A stretch of 64,000 nt of DNA from JAJPKK01 sp035311445 (GTDB lineage Bacteria; Pseudomonadota; Alphaproteobacteria; Rhizobiales; Xanthobacteraceae): the NCBI GenBank assembly GCA_035311445.1, contig DATGCX010000393.1:1-64000 (forward strand), given 5' to 3'. This document shows, piece by piece, positions 1 to 8,789 of the stretch. Position numbers and translations under genes: made by a program. The notes beneath the pieces are model-generated. The model was not told the DNA's origin, made no database searches, and saw only the letters and a list, made by a program, of their open reading frames with translations. Within the stretch, counting starts at the first letter, position 1. Each line of letters begins with the position of its first letter.

Positions 1-1
1 C

Positions 2-778
2 TACAAAGGCAACGTCTGGCTCGGCGGCAATGGCGCCAAGGACGCCCAAATCCTCAAGTTCACCAAGGATGGCAAGTTCCTGTTGCAATCCGGCCATCAA
101 GGCAAGAACGCCGGCAGCAACGATCCGGAAAATTTTGGCCGCGTCGCCCAGATCTATGTCGACCCGAAGACCAATGAAGCCTTCGTAGCCGACGGCTATC
201 GTAACCGGCGCGTCGCCGTGGTGGATGCCGACACCGGCAAGATCAAGCGGTGGTGGGGCGCCTACGGCAACAAGCCGGACGACAGTCCGCAGGGTCCTTA
301 TGATCCGAACGCCACGGCCTTGCAGCAATACCGCAGCCCAGTGCACTGCGTTGCGCTGGCGAATGACGGCCTGCTCTATGTCTGCGATCGGCAGCATGAT
401 CGGGTGCAGGTGTTCCACACCGACGGCAAGTTCGTGAAGGAGCAGTTCTTCGCCAAAAACACATTGGCGTCGGGCTCGACCTGGGAGATCGCCTTCTCCA
501 AGGATCCCGAACAGCGCTTCATGTACATCACAGACGGCCAAAACGAGCGCGTACGCATCGTCCAGCGCGACACCATGACCGAGCTGACCTCGTTCGGCCG
601 CGGCGGACGCCAGCCCAGCGAGTTCTTCGGCGTGCACAGCATTGCGGTCGATTCCAAGGGCAACATCTACACGACTGAGACCTACGAGGGCAAACGCGTG
701 CAGAAGTTCAACTTCAAGGGAATCGGCAAAGTACGGGCCGGTGACCAGGGCGTGGTGTGGCCGAAGCGTAGCAGCTGA
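2..778 (+). CDS. NHL-repeat beta-propeller protein, 3' part (5' end outside window)
   Basis: The reading frame is open from base 2, so the gene starts upstream of the window and only the last 258 codons are seen. The protein carries NHL-type blades with repeating patterns such as IYVDPKTNEAFVADGYRN, CVALANDGLLYVCDRQHDRVQVF and IAVDSKGNIYTTE, as in six-bladed propellers of the peptidyl-alpha-hydroxyglycine lyase / NHL family. Such proteins are usually exported and bind ligands or act as lyases. The substrate cannot be told. A streptogramin-lyase-like propeller occurs at the other end of the window, but the two are not close copies. Confidence 0.85.
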   Translation, partial: YKGNVWLGGNGAKDAQILKFTKDGKFLLQSGHQGKNAGSNDPENFGRVAQIYVDPKTNEAFVADGYRNRRVAVVDADTGKIKRWWGAYGNKPDDSPQGPYDPNATALQQYRSPVHCVALANDGLLYVCDRQHDRVQVFHTDGKFVKEQFFAKNTLASGSTWEIAFSKDPEQRFMYITDGQNERVRIVQRDTMTELTSFGRGGRQPSEFFGVHSIAVDSKGNIYTTETYEGKRVQKFNFKGIGKVRAGDQGVVWPKRSS

Positions 779-850
779 GGCGCTTGTAGAAGCGTTTCCC
801 CCAGCGGCTCATCCTCGACGGCAACGCGGTCGTATAAGGCGCGGTCGATT

Positions 851-880
851 CTTCTCCCTCTCCCCGTTTGCGGGGAGAGG
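851..880. repeat. dispersed CTCTCCCC palindrome
   Basis: The sequence CCTCTCCCCGTTTGCGGGGAGAGG is a near-perfect hairpin in the 199-base gap after the propeller gene. The same palindrome core (CCTCTCCCCGCAAGCGGGGA) recurs at 19675-19702, and a related longer one lies at 35585-35629, so it is a mobile-type intergenic repeat and not a gene-specific site. Confidence 0.7.
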
Positions 881-909
881 TGAAGCGCACGGCCCAATGC
901 TGCCCTAGC

Positions 910-938
910 CCCCGGCCACATTCGCCGGGGTATTTCGT
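910..938 (+). terminator. possible rho-independent terminator
   Basis: A CCCCGGC / GCCGGGG stem with a 7-base loop is followed by TATTTCG. The U-tract is poor, so termination of the propeller gene here is only plausible. Confidence 0.4.
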
Positions 939-977
939 TGAGGACCCTGGTGCTGCGGGCGTGACTAGGAGCGCAGC

Positions 978-1286
978 ATGCGCAGCTTAGTGGTGGTGGC
1001 GATAACGTCAGCTGCAACGGTCGTCGCCTCCCATGCGTCCGCTCAAAGCTGCCTGCGGCCAAAGTGGACCGAATGCGTGTCGTTTCCGAACGGAGGGCGG
1101 CATACCGGGGTATCGCCTTACGGCACACCCTTGCAGGCGGAGGTGCCCGCTGGGGCCGAGATATGCGTGAGTAACGAGTGGGAAATCCGCGCCGAAACCT
1201 ACGCTCAGTTTGCGCGAAACGGCGTACCGTGGCCCAATCGTGACTGGGAGGTGGATGTCGACACCTTCTGCTTCTATAAGAACTGA
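978..1286 (+). CDS. small secreted protein of unknown function
   Basis: This 102-residue protein starts with a signal peptide (MRSLVVVAITSAATVVASHASA, cleavage expected after ASA near residue 22). An AGGAG site precedes the ATG by 6 bases. The mature part has four cysteines (SCLRPKWTEC, EICVSN, DTFCFY) that could form two disulfides and is otherwise unlike a family I recognise. It stands alone between two repeats. No function is proposed. Confidence 0.6.
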   Translation: MRSLVVVAITSAATVVASHASAQSCLRPKWTECVSFPNGGRHTGVSPYGTPLQAEVPAGAEICVSNEWEIRAETYAQFARNGVPWPNRDWEVDVDTFCFYKN

Positions 1287-1308
1287 GCTTTGCTTTCAGG
1301 GGTGGCCT

Positions 1309-1412
1309 GTAGCCCGGATGGAGCGCAGCGAAATCCGGGGATGACCTTGCCGTGAAACGAAACGCCGCTCCCGGATTGCGGGACCGCGACGAGGTCGCTC
1401 CATCCGGGCTAC
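1309..1412. repeat. inverted GTAGCCCGGATGGAGC repeat
   Basis: GTAGCCCGGATGGAGCGCAG reads forward at 1309 and its reverse complement ends at 1412 (GCTCCATCCGGGCTAC). The arms enclose AATCCGGGG / CCCGGATT, so the whole stretch can fold into a long hairpin. It is a common type of dispersed element in Bradyrhizobium-like genomes. It lies just before the start of the HupE gene and would be wrongly translated if the GTG at 1352 were taken as start. Confidence 0.75.
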
Positions 1413-1444
1413 GAGATAATGCGGCCCCCACCGGGGAGTACGAA

Positions 1445-2899
1445 GTGGGTTGGCTTTACGGTGTTGCGCGTTGCGGTGTTGCGCGTCGCCTCGTTGCGGT
1501 CCTGATCGCCGCCCTCGAATGCGCGCTGTCGTGCGCGTTCATCTGGGCGGCCGCATCGCCTTCCGCCGCCCACGACATTCCGGCCGAGGTCAAGATCAAT
1601 GCCTTCTTCAAGCCCGTCGGGAATCGCCTCGAGCTGCTCGTCCGCCTCCCCCTCGCCTCCCTGATCGACACCGATTTCCCGGTGCGCGGGTCGTTTCTCG
1701 ACCTTGCGCGCGCCGAAGAGCCGATCCGTGGTGGCATCAAGGTGTGGCTCACCGACAATGTCGACGTTTACGAGAACGGCGCCCAGCTGGAGAAGCCCCG
1801 CGTCGTTGCCGCGCTGGTATCATTGCCGTCGGACAAATCCTTTGCCTCCTTCGAGGAGGCACACGCCCATGTGCTCGGGCCGCCGCTTTCCAACGATCTC
1901 GATCTGTACTGGAGCCAGCAGCTGCTCGACGTGCTGCTCGAATATCCGATCCAGTCCGACCGCTCGGAATTCGCCGTCGATCTGCGCGTGGACCGGCTCG
2001 GCGGCAGCGTCAACACCGCGCTGCGCTTCATGCCACCGGATGGCACGATACGCCCATTCGAGTTTCACGGCTCGCCTGGTCTTGTCTATTTGGATCCGCG
2101 TTGGCATCAGGCGGTGCTGCGTTTCGTGGTTGAGGGCTTCTGGCACATTCTCGACGGCACCGACCACCTGTTGTTCCTCGCCTGTCTGGTTATTCCGTTC
2201 CGGCGGCTGCGTCCGCTCGTCATTATTGTCACGTCGTTCACGGTCGCACATTCGATCACGCTACTCGCCTCAGCTTTCGGCTTCGCGCCCGATTGGCTGT
2301 GGTTCCCGCCGCTGATCGAAACCCTGATCGCCGCCACCATTGTGTTCATGGCGCTGGAAAACATCGTCGGCAGCAATGCGGGCTGGCGCTGGATCTATGC
2401 CTTCGCGTTCGGCCTGATCCACGGCTTCGGATTTTCGTTCGCGCTGCGCGAGCAGCTGCAGTTCGCGGGCGACCATCTCGTCACTTCGCTGCTCGGCTTC
2501 AATGTCGGGGTAGAAATCGGTCAGCTGGCCGTGCTGTTTGTGCTGGTGCCGGCGCTTAACCTGCTGTTCCGTTATGTGGTGGCGGAACGCATCGGCGTGG
2601 TCATCCTGTCCGCGCTCGTCGCCCATACGGGATGGCACTGGATGCTCGACCGCGCAGCGGTGCTTGCCAAGTTCCCCTTTCCGACCCTCGACGCCGCTTT
2701 CTTCGCAAGCCTGATGCGCGGCCTGATGGCAGTGCTCGTCCTCACCGCCCTGGTGTGGTTCGCAAGCGGCTTTGTGCGTCGCTTCATGCAGGGCAAGGAC
2801 GGGTTTACCGGGAAGGCGCTGGCAAAGGCCTCGGCTGCAAGCGGCGTCGGCCGATTCCTCCAATTCCCTGAGAACAGGGAACGTAACAGGGATTTTTGA
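1445..2899 (+). CDS. HupE/UreJ-like membrane protein
   Basis: I chose the GTG at 1445 (484 residues): GGGGAG lies 6 bases upstream and a signal peptide ending SPSAAHD follows. A GTG at 1352 would translate a dispersed repeat. Residues to about 240 form a periplasmic domain; the C-terminal half is a multi-spanning HupE/UreJ_2 domain with conserved histidines in HILDGTDHLLFLACLVIPF and LIHGFGFSFAL. HupE-type proteins take up nickel or related metals, but this large secreted-domain version has no proven substrate. No hydrogenase or urease gene is near. The last 25 residues run into a noncoding-looking palindromic stretch (CCCTGAGAACAGGGAAC), so the native end may have been shifted. Confidence 0.8.
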   Translation: MGWLYGVARCGVARRLVAVLIAALECALSCAFIWAAASPSAAHDIPAEVKINAFFKPVGNRLELLVRLPLASLIDTDFPVRGSFLDLARAEEPIRGGIKVWLTDNVDVYENGAQLEKPRVVAALVSLPSDKSFASFEEAHAHVLGPPLSNDLDLYWSQQLLDVLLEYPIQSDRSEFAVDLRVDRLGGSVNTALRFMPPDGTIRPFEFHGSPGLVYLDPRWHQAVLRFVVEGFWHILDGTDHLLFLACLVIPFRRLRPLVIIVTSFTVAHSITLLASAFGFAPDWLWFPPLIETLIAATIVFMALENIVGSNAGWRWIYAFAFGLIHGFGFSFALREQLQFAGDHLVTSLLGFNVGVEIGQLAVLFVLVPALNLLFRYVVAERIGVVILSALVAHTGWHWMLDRAAVLAKFPFPTLDAAFFASLMRGLMAVLVLTALVWFASGFVRRFMQGKDGFTGKALAKASAASGVGRFLQFPENRERNRDF

Positions 2900-2946
2900 A
2901 ATTTCCGGCGATTTCGGCAGTTTCAGCCGGGTTCTGGCGCCCCATC

Positions 2947-3007
2947 GGACGCGGGAGATCGCCGCCTGGACGCGGGAGATCGCCGCCTGGCGCGGGAGAT
3001 TGCCGCT
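2947..3007. repeat. three tandem copies of a 21-base unit
   Basis: GGACGCGGGAGATCGCCGCC occurs twice back to back (2947, 2968); a third slightly shortened copy starts at 2989. It lies in the 324-base gap between the HupE gene and the XRE gene. No gene is supported in this gap on either strand. Confidence 0.7.
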
Positions 3008-3171
3008 AGTTCGCGGTCACTGAAACATTTGTTCACCACGATACGAACTTCGTCTCTCTGCCCCCCTGGTCCTTCGAGCGTGGCGGGCGGCCCGTTCAGA
3101 TTCGCCGGTGCCCCGCAACGTGCCAAATACAGGAGCCTGGCAAGAATACGCTTGTTCATAGGACACAACCT

Positions 3172-3206
3172 CTATATAGTAGGATATATGATAGGACTCT
3201 TCCTAT
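3172..3206. promoter_or_regulatory. putative operator of the XRE regulator
   Basis: The perfect inverted repeat ATAGGA-CTCT-TCCTAT (3191-3206) is preceded by a second half-site TAGGATATATG, in an AT-rich patch unlike its GC-rich surroundings. It sits just upstream of the XRE reading frame. Autoregulation is inferred from position; binding has not been shown. Confidence 0.45.
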
Positions 3207-3223
3207 AAAAGTCAATTCCCCGC

Positions 3224-3679
3224 GTGATTCGCCCTGCCGAAGCAATGAATCTCCCCATCCCCGATGCGAATTTGACCTGTAGTTTGGAGGCTGTGTATCG
3301 CGTGGCACAAACAAGGAAAGGCAAGGGCTGGCCCAGCCGGATCACGTCCGCATTGCCGCAACGGCAGCAGCGGGTTGCCAGGCGCTGCCAGGAACTCAAG
3401 CAAGAGGTCGGCAGTCTGCGCCAGTTGCGCCAGATTGCCGGCAAGGCTCAGATCGACGTGGCAGCCGCGCTGAACATCAAGCAGCCGTCGGTGTCGAAAA
3501 TAGAGCAACAGGCCGACATGTACTTATCCACATTGCGTGGCTATGTGGAGGCGATCGGCGGCGAGTTGGAATTGGTGGTCAAGCTCCCGGAGCGACCAGT
3601 GTTAGGACTTTATCGGCTAAGCCGCGCGCTCGGGCGCACGTCGCGGTCCCCGCAGCGCGTCGCGCGCCGTCGTGCTTGA
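3224..3679 (+). CDS. XRE-family helix-turn-helix regulator (antitoxin-like)
   Basis: This is a protein of 151 residues if the GTG at 3224 is used, or 144 from the ATG at 3245; neither has a convincing Shine-Dalgarno sequence. Residues about 65-125 hold an HTH of the HigA/XRE type (LRQIAGKAQIDVAAALNIKQ, PSVSKIEQ) followed by the EAIGGELELVVKLPE strand typical of single-domain antitoxins in HigBA/RelE-like pairs. No toxin partner is visible on either side, so it is either solitary or an orphan antitoxin. The Arg-rich tail after residue 128 looks unlike the family. The stop codon lies 11 bases before a MITE-like element. Confidence 0.7.
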   Translation: MIRPAEAMNLPIPDANLTCSLEAVYRVAQTRKGKGWPSRITSALPQRQQRVARRCQELKQEVGSLRQLRQIAGKAQIDVAAALNIKQPSVSKIEQQADMYLSTLRGYVEAIGGELELVVKLPERPVLGLYRLSRALGRTSRSPQRVARRRA

Positions 3680-3690
3680 ATGCGTTGCCC

Positions 3691-3952
3691 CCTAGTCGAT
3701 CGCTTCAGCCAATCTGATGGGATTTGAGCATCGATCAATTCATAAACATTAGAGCGGGCGCACAAGCGCTATCGTAACACCTCGCCCGCTGTAGGGGCGA
3801 CCCTTGTGGTCGCCCCTACGGTCGCCCTACACATCCGGCAACACGGCGACCACAAGGGTCGCCCCTACGTCATCCGTCTATCGGAACGAATTCATTGTTA
3901 TCGCGTTTGCGACTATCCGATCACTTCAGATTGGCTGTAGCAGGCGAATAGT
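3691..3952 (-). mobile_element. MITE-like element, copy 1 (reverse orientation)
   Basis: It starts with TAGTCGATCGCTTCAGCC and ends with the matching inverted end around TTCAGATTGGCTG near 3930. The right part (TATCCGATCACTTCAG) is the reverse complement of the left module of copies 2 and 5. In the middle (3791-3868) is the hairpin module GTAGGGGCGACCCTTG / CAAGGGTCGCCCCTAC. It has no coding capacity. It fills most of the 304-base gap between the XRE and TerC genes. Confidence 0.7.
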
Positions 3953-3983
3953 CGTACGAACGGCAGCGGACTTATAACTTCGC

Positions 3984-4649
3984 CTATTGAAGACCTACTG
4001 TATTGACAATCGGGCGCAATTCGAGCGCTCCCCGATGGACCATCCCAAGCGCAACGTAAAGAATGACGCCCAAGCCAACATAACCCATCCAGCGGTATTT
4101 CTGCAGCAGGCGGGCGATGAAGCTTGCGGCCACGCCCATCAAGGCAACCGACAGGCTGAGGCCGAAAACCAGAACGATAGGGTGCTCTCGAGCCGCGCCC
4201 GCGACGGCGAGAACATTGTCAAGCGACATCGACAGGTCGGCGATGATGATCTGCCCGGCCGCCTGGCCCAAAGTCTTGCGGGGGGCGTATCCCGCAATCG
4301 TCCCATCGGCATTGATATCGTACCCGGCCAATGCCTCGACCGCTTCCTGCTCTTCCCTGACGGACGATCTAAGCTCCCGCCACATTTTCCAGCACACCCA
4401 AAGGAGCAGGATTCCGCCGGCAAACAGCAGACCCACAAGTTTCAGCAGCTGCGTGGTTATCCCGGCGAACAGGATGAGCAGCGCCGTCGCACCCATCATG
4501 CCAAACAGGATTGCCCGTGCCCGCTGTTCCGGAGGCAATCCCGCCGCTGCCATGCCGACGACGATGGCATTGTCGCCGGCCAGAGCCAAGTCGATGACGA
4601 TAACCTGGAAAAACGCCGCAGTGGCCTCGGGTACAAATAAGTCCGTCAT
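3984..4649 (-). CDS. TerC/YjbE-family integral membrane protein
   Basis: The start at 4649 is chosen because GAGGAAAG lies 8 bases upstream; a further upstream ATG has no such support. The 221-residue protein has about seven membrane segments and the duplicated TerC signature with acidic residues: DLALAGDNAIVVG (Asp20, Asp26) and DLSMSLDNVLAVAG (Asp138, Asp144). Members of this family are membrane proteins tied to manganese or other metal export and to tellurite resistance; the YjbE subgroup is annotated as a putative metal transporter. The loop at residues 95-125 is predicted cytoplasmic. A small membrane-protein gene lies upstream on the same strand. Confidence 0.9.
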   Translation of the reverse strand: MTDLFVPEATAAFFQVIVIDLALAGDNAIVVGMAAAGLPPEQRARAILFGMMGATALLILFAGITTQLLKLVGLLFAGGILLLWVCWKMWRELRSSVREEQEAVEALAGYDINADGTIAGYAPRKTLGQAAGQIIIADLSMSLDNVLAVAGAAREHPIVLVFGLSLSVALMGVAASFIARLLQKYRWMGYVGLGVILYVALGMVHRGALELRPIVNTVGLQ

Positions 4650-4827
4650 ACGACAGCTTTCCTCATTGCTCCGCGCGTTCAATGCTCCGCGCTGACTTGC
4701 AGTCATGGCCACGTGAGCTTGACGCAGGCTCGCCGCCGACTCCCGACCGGCTCGCAGAGGAGTTCATTGGCGCGCTGTCCGACAACCTGATTGCGTCGCA
4801 GGTCACCGCAGAACGCGCGCCACCGGG

Positions 4828-5235
4828 CTATGGGGTCATCGCCAGTTGGCCGAACACCTGGACGATGTGCCGGGGACCGCTCATCAAGCCGGCGCCTATC
4901 CAGATCAGCGTGAATACGGCGGCGATATCCCAAAGTGTTATGCCGGGTGCACGGCGATCGATTCCGGAGTAATGCGCGAAGAGCGCGGCGGTGCAGGCGA
5001 TCGTGAACGATACGATGCTGACAACGGGCAGCACATGCGAAAGCGGAATCAGCCAGACAAGCAGGAGACCGGGAGCCGCCCCGATCGCCACCGGAGCGGC
5101 CAGATCAAAGAAGCGTGCCGGCACAGGCAGCGTGAATTGAGGTGCAGGCCGGCGCTCTATGTTCCAAAGGGCCATCAGATGCTCCATCGCGGAGCGCACG
5201 ACCGCCCATCGATCGACCGGCAGCGGGCGCCTCAT
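4828..5235 (-). CDS. small membrane protein of unknown function
   Basis: This is a 135-residue protein with three likely membrane helices (about residues 45-68, 72-90 and 105-130) separated by short loops. The N-terminal 40 residues are polar and contain several possible starts; no strong ribosome site was found, so the start is uncertain. It is on the same strand as the TerC-like gene, 178 bases upstream of it, and may be co-transcribed. I do not recognise a family. Confidence 0.55.
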   Translation of the reverse strand: MRRPLPVDRWAVVRSAMEHLMALWNIERRPAPQFTLPVPARFFDLAAPVAIGAAPGLLLVWLIPLSHVLPVVSIVSFTIACTAALFAHYSGIDRRAPGITLWDIAAVFTLIWIGAGLMSGPRHIVQVFGQLAMTP

Positions 5236-5353
5236 GCCGGCGCGCAGTCCCGGTCACATCACGACGGCGCAAACTCCGTCGGGGTGTGCGTCCTCTTGCG
5301 CCAAGATAGGAGCTTCGGCGCAAAGAGATATCCGTATCGATCGGGTGGTGATT

Positions 5354-5968
5354 CTACGGGGTTATGCGTCCGAGGCGGATCGCCTGCCGCACGAGGGCTG
5401 CGACGCTTTCTGCTTGCATCTTTTCCATGATTTCAGCGCGATACCCTTCGACCGTCCGTACGCTGATATTCAGTTTGGCGGAAATGGCATGACTCGTGAA
5501 TCCTTCGACCACGAGATCGAAGATTTCGACCTGCCGGGGCGTCAGGCGTGCGAACCTGTCGCGCAGCGTGCGTTGCGCCTCGCGAAGGTCTTGCTGTTCA
5601 AACCTCTGCGCCAGGGCCCGGTTGATCGCCGCGACGAGTTGCCTGTCATCCACCGGCTTCTCGATGAAATCCTCGGCTCCCGACTTGATTGCTGCAACGG
5701 CCATCGGAACGTCTGCGTGACCGGAAATAAGCACGACCGGCAGCGCGATGTTTCGATGAGCGAGTTCGCGCACGAGACCGATGCCATCTGTCCCTGGCAT
5801 TTTCACATCGGCGACAACACAGCCGGAGTTTTGTTGATCGATCGCCTGAAGAAAGCTGTCGGCCGACTCGTAGGTCTTGACGCTATATCCGAACACGCTG
5901 AGCATCTCGCCCAGCGCGTGGCGAACCGATGCATGATCGTCGATGACAAAAACTGTCGAGGACGGCAT
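5354..5968 (-). CDS. FixJ-like response regulator
   Basis: The 204-residue protein has a receiver domain (residues 5-118) with the acidic pair Asp10/Asp11, phospho-acceptor Asp54 in VVADVKMPGTDG and Lys104 in FIEKPV, then a LuxR/FixJ-type HTH (about 138-200, LTPRQVEIFDLVVEGFTSHA, SVRTVEGYRAEIMEKM). The ATG at 5968 lies one base after the stop of the sensor kinase gene (TGA C ATG), so the two are translationally coupled. It should activate transcription when phosphorylated by that kinase. The fixK-type targets are not in the window. Confidence 0.92.
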   Translation of the reverse strand: MPSSTVFVIDDHASVRHALGEMLSVFGYSVKTYESADSFLQAIDQQNSGCVVADVKMPGTDGIGLVRELAHRNIALPVVLISGHADVPMAVAAIKSGAEDFIEKPVDDRQLVAAINRALAQRFEQQDLREAQRTLRDRFARLTPRQVEIFDLVVEGFTSHAISAKLNISVRTVEGYRAEIMEKMQAESVAALVRQAIRLGRITP

Positions 5969-5969
5969 G

Positions 5970-7640
5970 TCAGCGCAAGTCCGATTGATTGAGCGGCACT
6001 GAGAACCGGAATTCCGTCGCCCCAGCCTCACGGCAATGCAGCCAGACGCGACCCCCGTGCGCTTCAATAATCGAGGCGCTAATGGAAAGGCCAAGTCCCA
6101 GGCCGTCTTGCTTTGATGTCGCAAGCGGATCGAACAAACGAGCGGCCAGATGGTCGTCGATTCCGGGCCCGTTGTCCAATACACCGATCTCGACACCCGG
6201 CGGTGCACTGTGCTGCCGCGCGCTGACGCGAATCTGCCCTTCCGGTTGATTCGCTCCGGCGATCGCCTCAACCGCATTGTGCACGAGGTTGAGCACTACC
6301 TGCTCCAGTTGGACGCGATCGCCATGAACGGCAGGCAGATCATCCGGTGCGTCGAGCTCAAGGCGAATGTGTTTCGCAGAAGCCTCGGCAAACGCCAACG
6401 TCAAGGCCTGCTCCAGCATACCGCGCGTGTCGATCGTGCTCACATGCGGGCCGCCCCTACGAATAAAATCGCGCATGCGGCGCACAATAGCGCCGGCATG
6501 ATCGATGTGCGCGAGCAGGGCCGTCAGGTTGTTGTCGACTCTGGCTGGATCGCCGCCGGGGGTGCGCAGGATGTGCTGCACCGATCGCGCGAGCGCACGG
6601 GCAGCCGTCATCGGCTGATTGATCTCGTGGGCAAGCGCCGAGGCCATGCCGCTCACCAGGTTGAGTCGCGCGGCGTGCGCCGCTCCGGCTTGCCGCTCCA
6701 TCAGCCGTGCCTGTGCATTACGCGCGAGGCGGTCGGAGTTTTCCCGTTCGCTGACGACGACGCCAACAATCAATCCCGTCACCGTGAGAACCAGCATGAG
6801 CGCCTGGAACTCGGTGAATTGCGCCGCGTCGTATCCTGAGAGATGCAGAAGTCCGATCAGCCCGAATTGAGTAACGGCAAGGCTGAAGCAGGCGCCGTCG
6901 AGCCCATGCCGAACCGCCGCAATCACGACCGGCACGAACAGCAGATAGAAAAGCCTCGATCCCGGCAGGCCTTCGCTGCCGATGATCGCCCAAAGGGCAG
7001 CGCCGATGACGACGAGATACAGAGCGCCTTCCGGGGCCATTGAAAGCAGCTCGCGCAGGGTGACGCTCCGCTGCCGGAAGACAAACCGCAGCAGGAGCGG
7101 CGTCACCACCGCAATACCGATTGCGTCGCCGATCAGCAGCGGTGAAAAAACCTGCACAACGTCGCGGACATCGAGTTGCCCGACCCCAAGTAAAAACACC
7201 GTCAGAACAACCGTGTCGAGCACGGCGCCCGCGAGGCCCACCGCAAGCAACATCAGCACGTCACGGAGGTGAACAAGCCCAACATCAATCTGCAAATGCC
7301 TGCGTGCAAAGAGCGTGACCGCTGCGTAACTCAGTGAAGTAATCGCACCGATGCCGATGATGATCGGCCATTCGACCTCGTTCTGCAGGACCAGAACCTC
7401 GCCGAGGACGACGCCAGCGAAGAGGACCAATCCGGCCCAGGGGCCGGCAAGCATCATCAGGGCAAAGACCACGCCGAGACCCGGGTCCCACGGTGTGATC
7501 GGCAGGCCCTTGTGAACGTGAATGAAGCTGGCCCGTGCGAGAACGACGTAGGCCGCCAGACACACGCCAGCCGTGAGCCACGTCGAGGCGCGGGCGGACG
7601 AGGGCGACAGCGATAGTGTTTTGGTTAGGGAACTCTGCAA
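5970..7640 (-). CDS. MASE1-type sensor histidine kinase
   Basis: The 556-residue protein begins with a multi-helix membrane sensor of the MASE1 type (residues about 20-295). HisKA follows with phospho-acceptor His338 in ALAHEINQPMTAARALARS, the form typical of FixL-class kinases, and then a HATPase domain (about 430-550) with NAVEAI, DNGPGI and GLGLGLSIS boxes. No PAS domain is seen, so the signal is probably sensed in the membrane part; MASE1 ligands are mostly unknown. The regulator gene follows after one base, forming a two-component operon. Confidence 0.92.
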   Translation of the reverse strand: MQSSLTKTLSLSPSSARASTWLTAGVCLAAYVVLARASFIHVHKGLPITPWDPGLGVVFALMMLAGPWAGLVLFAGVVLGEVLVLQNEVEWPIIIGIGAITSLSYAAVTLFARRHLQIDVGLVHLRDVLMLLAVGLAGAVLDTVVLTVFLLGVGQLDVRDVVQVFSPLLIGDAIGIAVVTPLLLRFVFRQRSVTLRELLSMAPEGALYLVVIGAALWAIIGSEGLPGSRLFYLLFVPVVIAAVRHGLDGACFSLAVTQFGLIGLLHLSGYDAAQFTEFQALMLVLTVTGLIVGVVVSERENSDRLARNAQARLMERQAGAAHAARLNLVSGMASALAHEINQPMTAARALARSVQHILRTPGGDPARVDNNLTALLAHIDHAGAIVRRMRDFIRRGGPHVSTIDTRGMLEQALTLAFAEASAKHIRLELDAPDDLPAVHGDRVQLEQVVLNLVHNAVEAIAGANQPEGQIRVSARQHSAPPGVEIGVLDNGPGIDDHLAARLFDPLATSKQDGLGLGLSISASIIEAHGGRVWLHCREAGATEFRFSVPLNQSDLR

Positions 7641-7808
7641 GACAAGCTCCGCGCTCTCAATCGGTGTCGCGATGAAGGGTCATTGCCGCCTGATGCTTCA
7701 TTCCTGTTGCTGCTCAGCGCACGCCGGCAAGCACTCCAACAATATTGTTCCCGGATGCGTGCAATGACAATATTGAGACGGATTTCGATCGCTTCCACCA
7801 ACGATCGA

Positions 7809-7897
7809 CGTCGTCGCCGGGCTTGTCCCGGCGACCCCGAACTTTAAGGCGCAGAGCAAGAATAATCGAGCTGGCCGGGACAAGCGGCCACGACCGG
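7809..7897. repeat. dispersed repeat family 2, copy 1
   Basis: The copy begins GTCGTCGCCGGGCTTGTCCC and ends GGCCGGGACAAGCGGCCACG, with ends that pair as a long imperfect hairpin. Related copies lie near 17395, 22722, 47655, 51590 and 63845. It occupies part of the 308-base gap upstream of the kinase gene; nothing else is evident there. Confidence 0.65.
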
Positions 7898-7948
7898 AGG
7901 AGTTCCAGGGCTTCAAGCTTGGAAGCGGCAGCCGCGGGAGGCCAACAC

Positions 7949-8745
7949 ATGATCATCGAATGGCACACCCATGTCTACCCGCCCGAGGAGGCGGCGGCGA
8001 GCCCGTTGTGGGGCGGGCGCTGCCCGATGACGGTGGAAAATGTGCTGGTGGCCCATCACAAAGCGGGCCTCGCGGTCAGCGTAGTGAGCAATGCCGCGCA
8101 TTACCTGCGTGGCAAGGATACAAGAGACGAGCTGAAGGCGATCGCGCGTTGGAGCGACTATGCGGCCGAAATCCAGAACGCTCACCAGGGCACGCTCTAC
8201 TGCCTAGCGATGGCGACGCCGTGCGGCGGGCCGGCCCATCTGAAAGAGTTTGAGCGCGCCATCAGGGAGCTCGGTCTCAAGGGCGTGCTGATCAATTCGA
8301 GCCACAAGGGCCATTATCCGGACGACGACGAGGCGCGCGGCTTCTGGGAACTGGTGCAGGACCTCGACATCCCGGTGATGATCCATCCGCCGCATGTGGG
8401 CTTCGGCGAGGAGCGCATGAAGGAATATCGCCTCGCCTCCAGCGTCGGCCGCCCGGCGGATCTTACGCGCCCATGAAGATCAAGCACCCGCCGAGCCACT
8501 ATCTCAAGATGATGCACTTCGACAGCGTCACCTATCACGCCCCCGTCGCACGCCTCGTACTCGATACGGTCGGCGCCGACCACGTGCTTTACGGCAGCGA
8601 CGCCCCGCCGCTCACGCCCCTCAAGCCGCGCGCGATCAAGCTCATTGAAGACCTCGACCTGCCGCCGCGCGAGCGCGAAGCAGTGTTCTGGCGCAATGCA
8701 GCGCGGCTGTTGCGGCTGCCGATAGCCAACGAGAACGCGGCGTGA
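7949..8745 (+). pseudogene. amidohydrolase family protein with internal deletion
   Basis: The first 174 codons (7949-8473, GGGAGG 8 bases upstream) encode the start of an amidohydrolase-2 / ACMSD-like TIM barrel, with the metal motif WHTHV and later IPVMIHPPH. The frame then ends at ADLTRP-stop. The C-terminal quarter continues in another frame from about 8464 (YAPMKIKHPPSHYLKMM), with YGSDAPPLTP carrying the late metal-binding Asp. Compared with full family members of about 330 residues, some 50-60 codons around the conserved GSHLGG region are missing. The junction lies at ACGCG, which could have come from deletion between short direct repeats. It is unlikely to be active. Confidence 0.8.
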
Positions 8746-8789
8746 CGAAGAGCCGATGACCCCTCCTGTCCCGGCCCGCGTTCACTGCC

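Noticed and set aside
1352..1444. Extension of the HupE protein to the GTG at 1352
   Set aside because: The added residues come from a dispersed inverted repeat and would sit in front of a proper signal peptide with its own ribosome site at 1445.
3791..3868. Possible CRISPR-like repeats of GTAGGGGCGACC type
   Set aside because: The units are inverted, few and dispersed over 56 kb, with no regular spacers and no cas genes.
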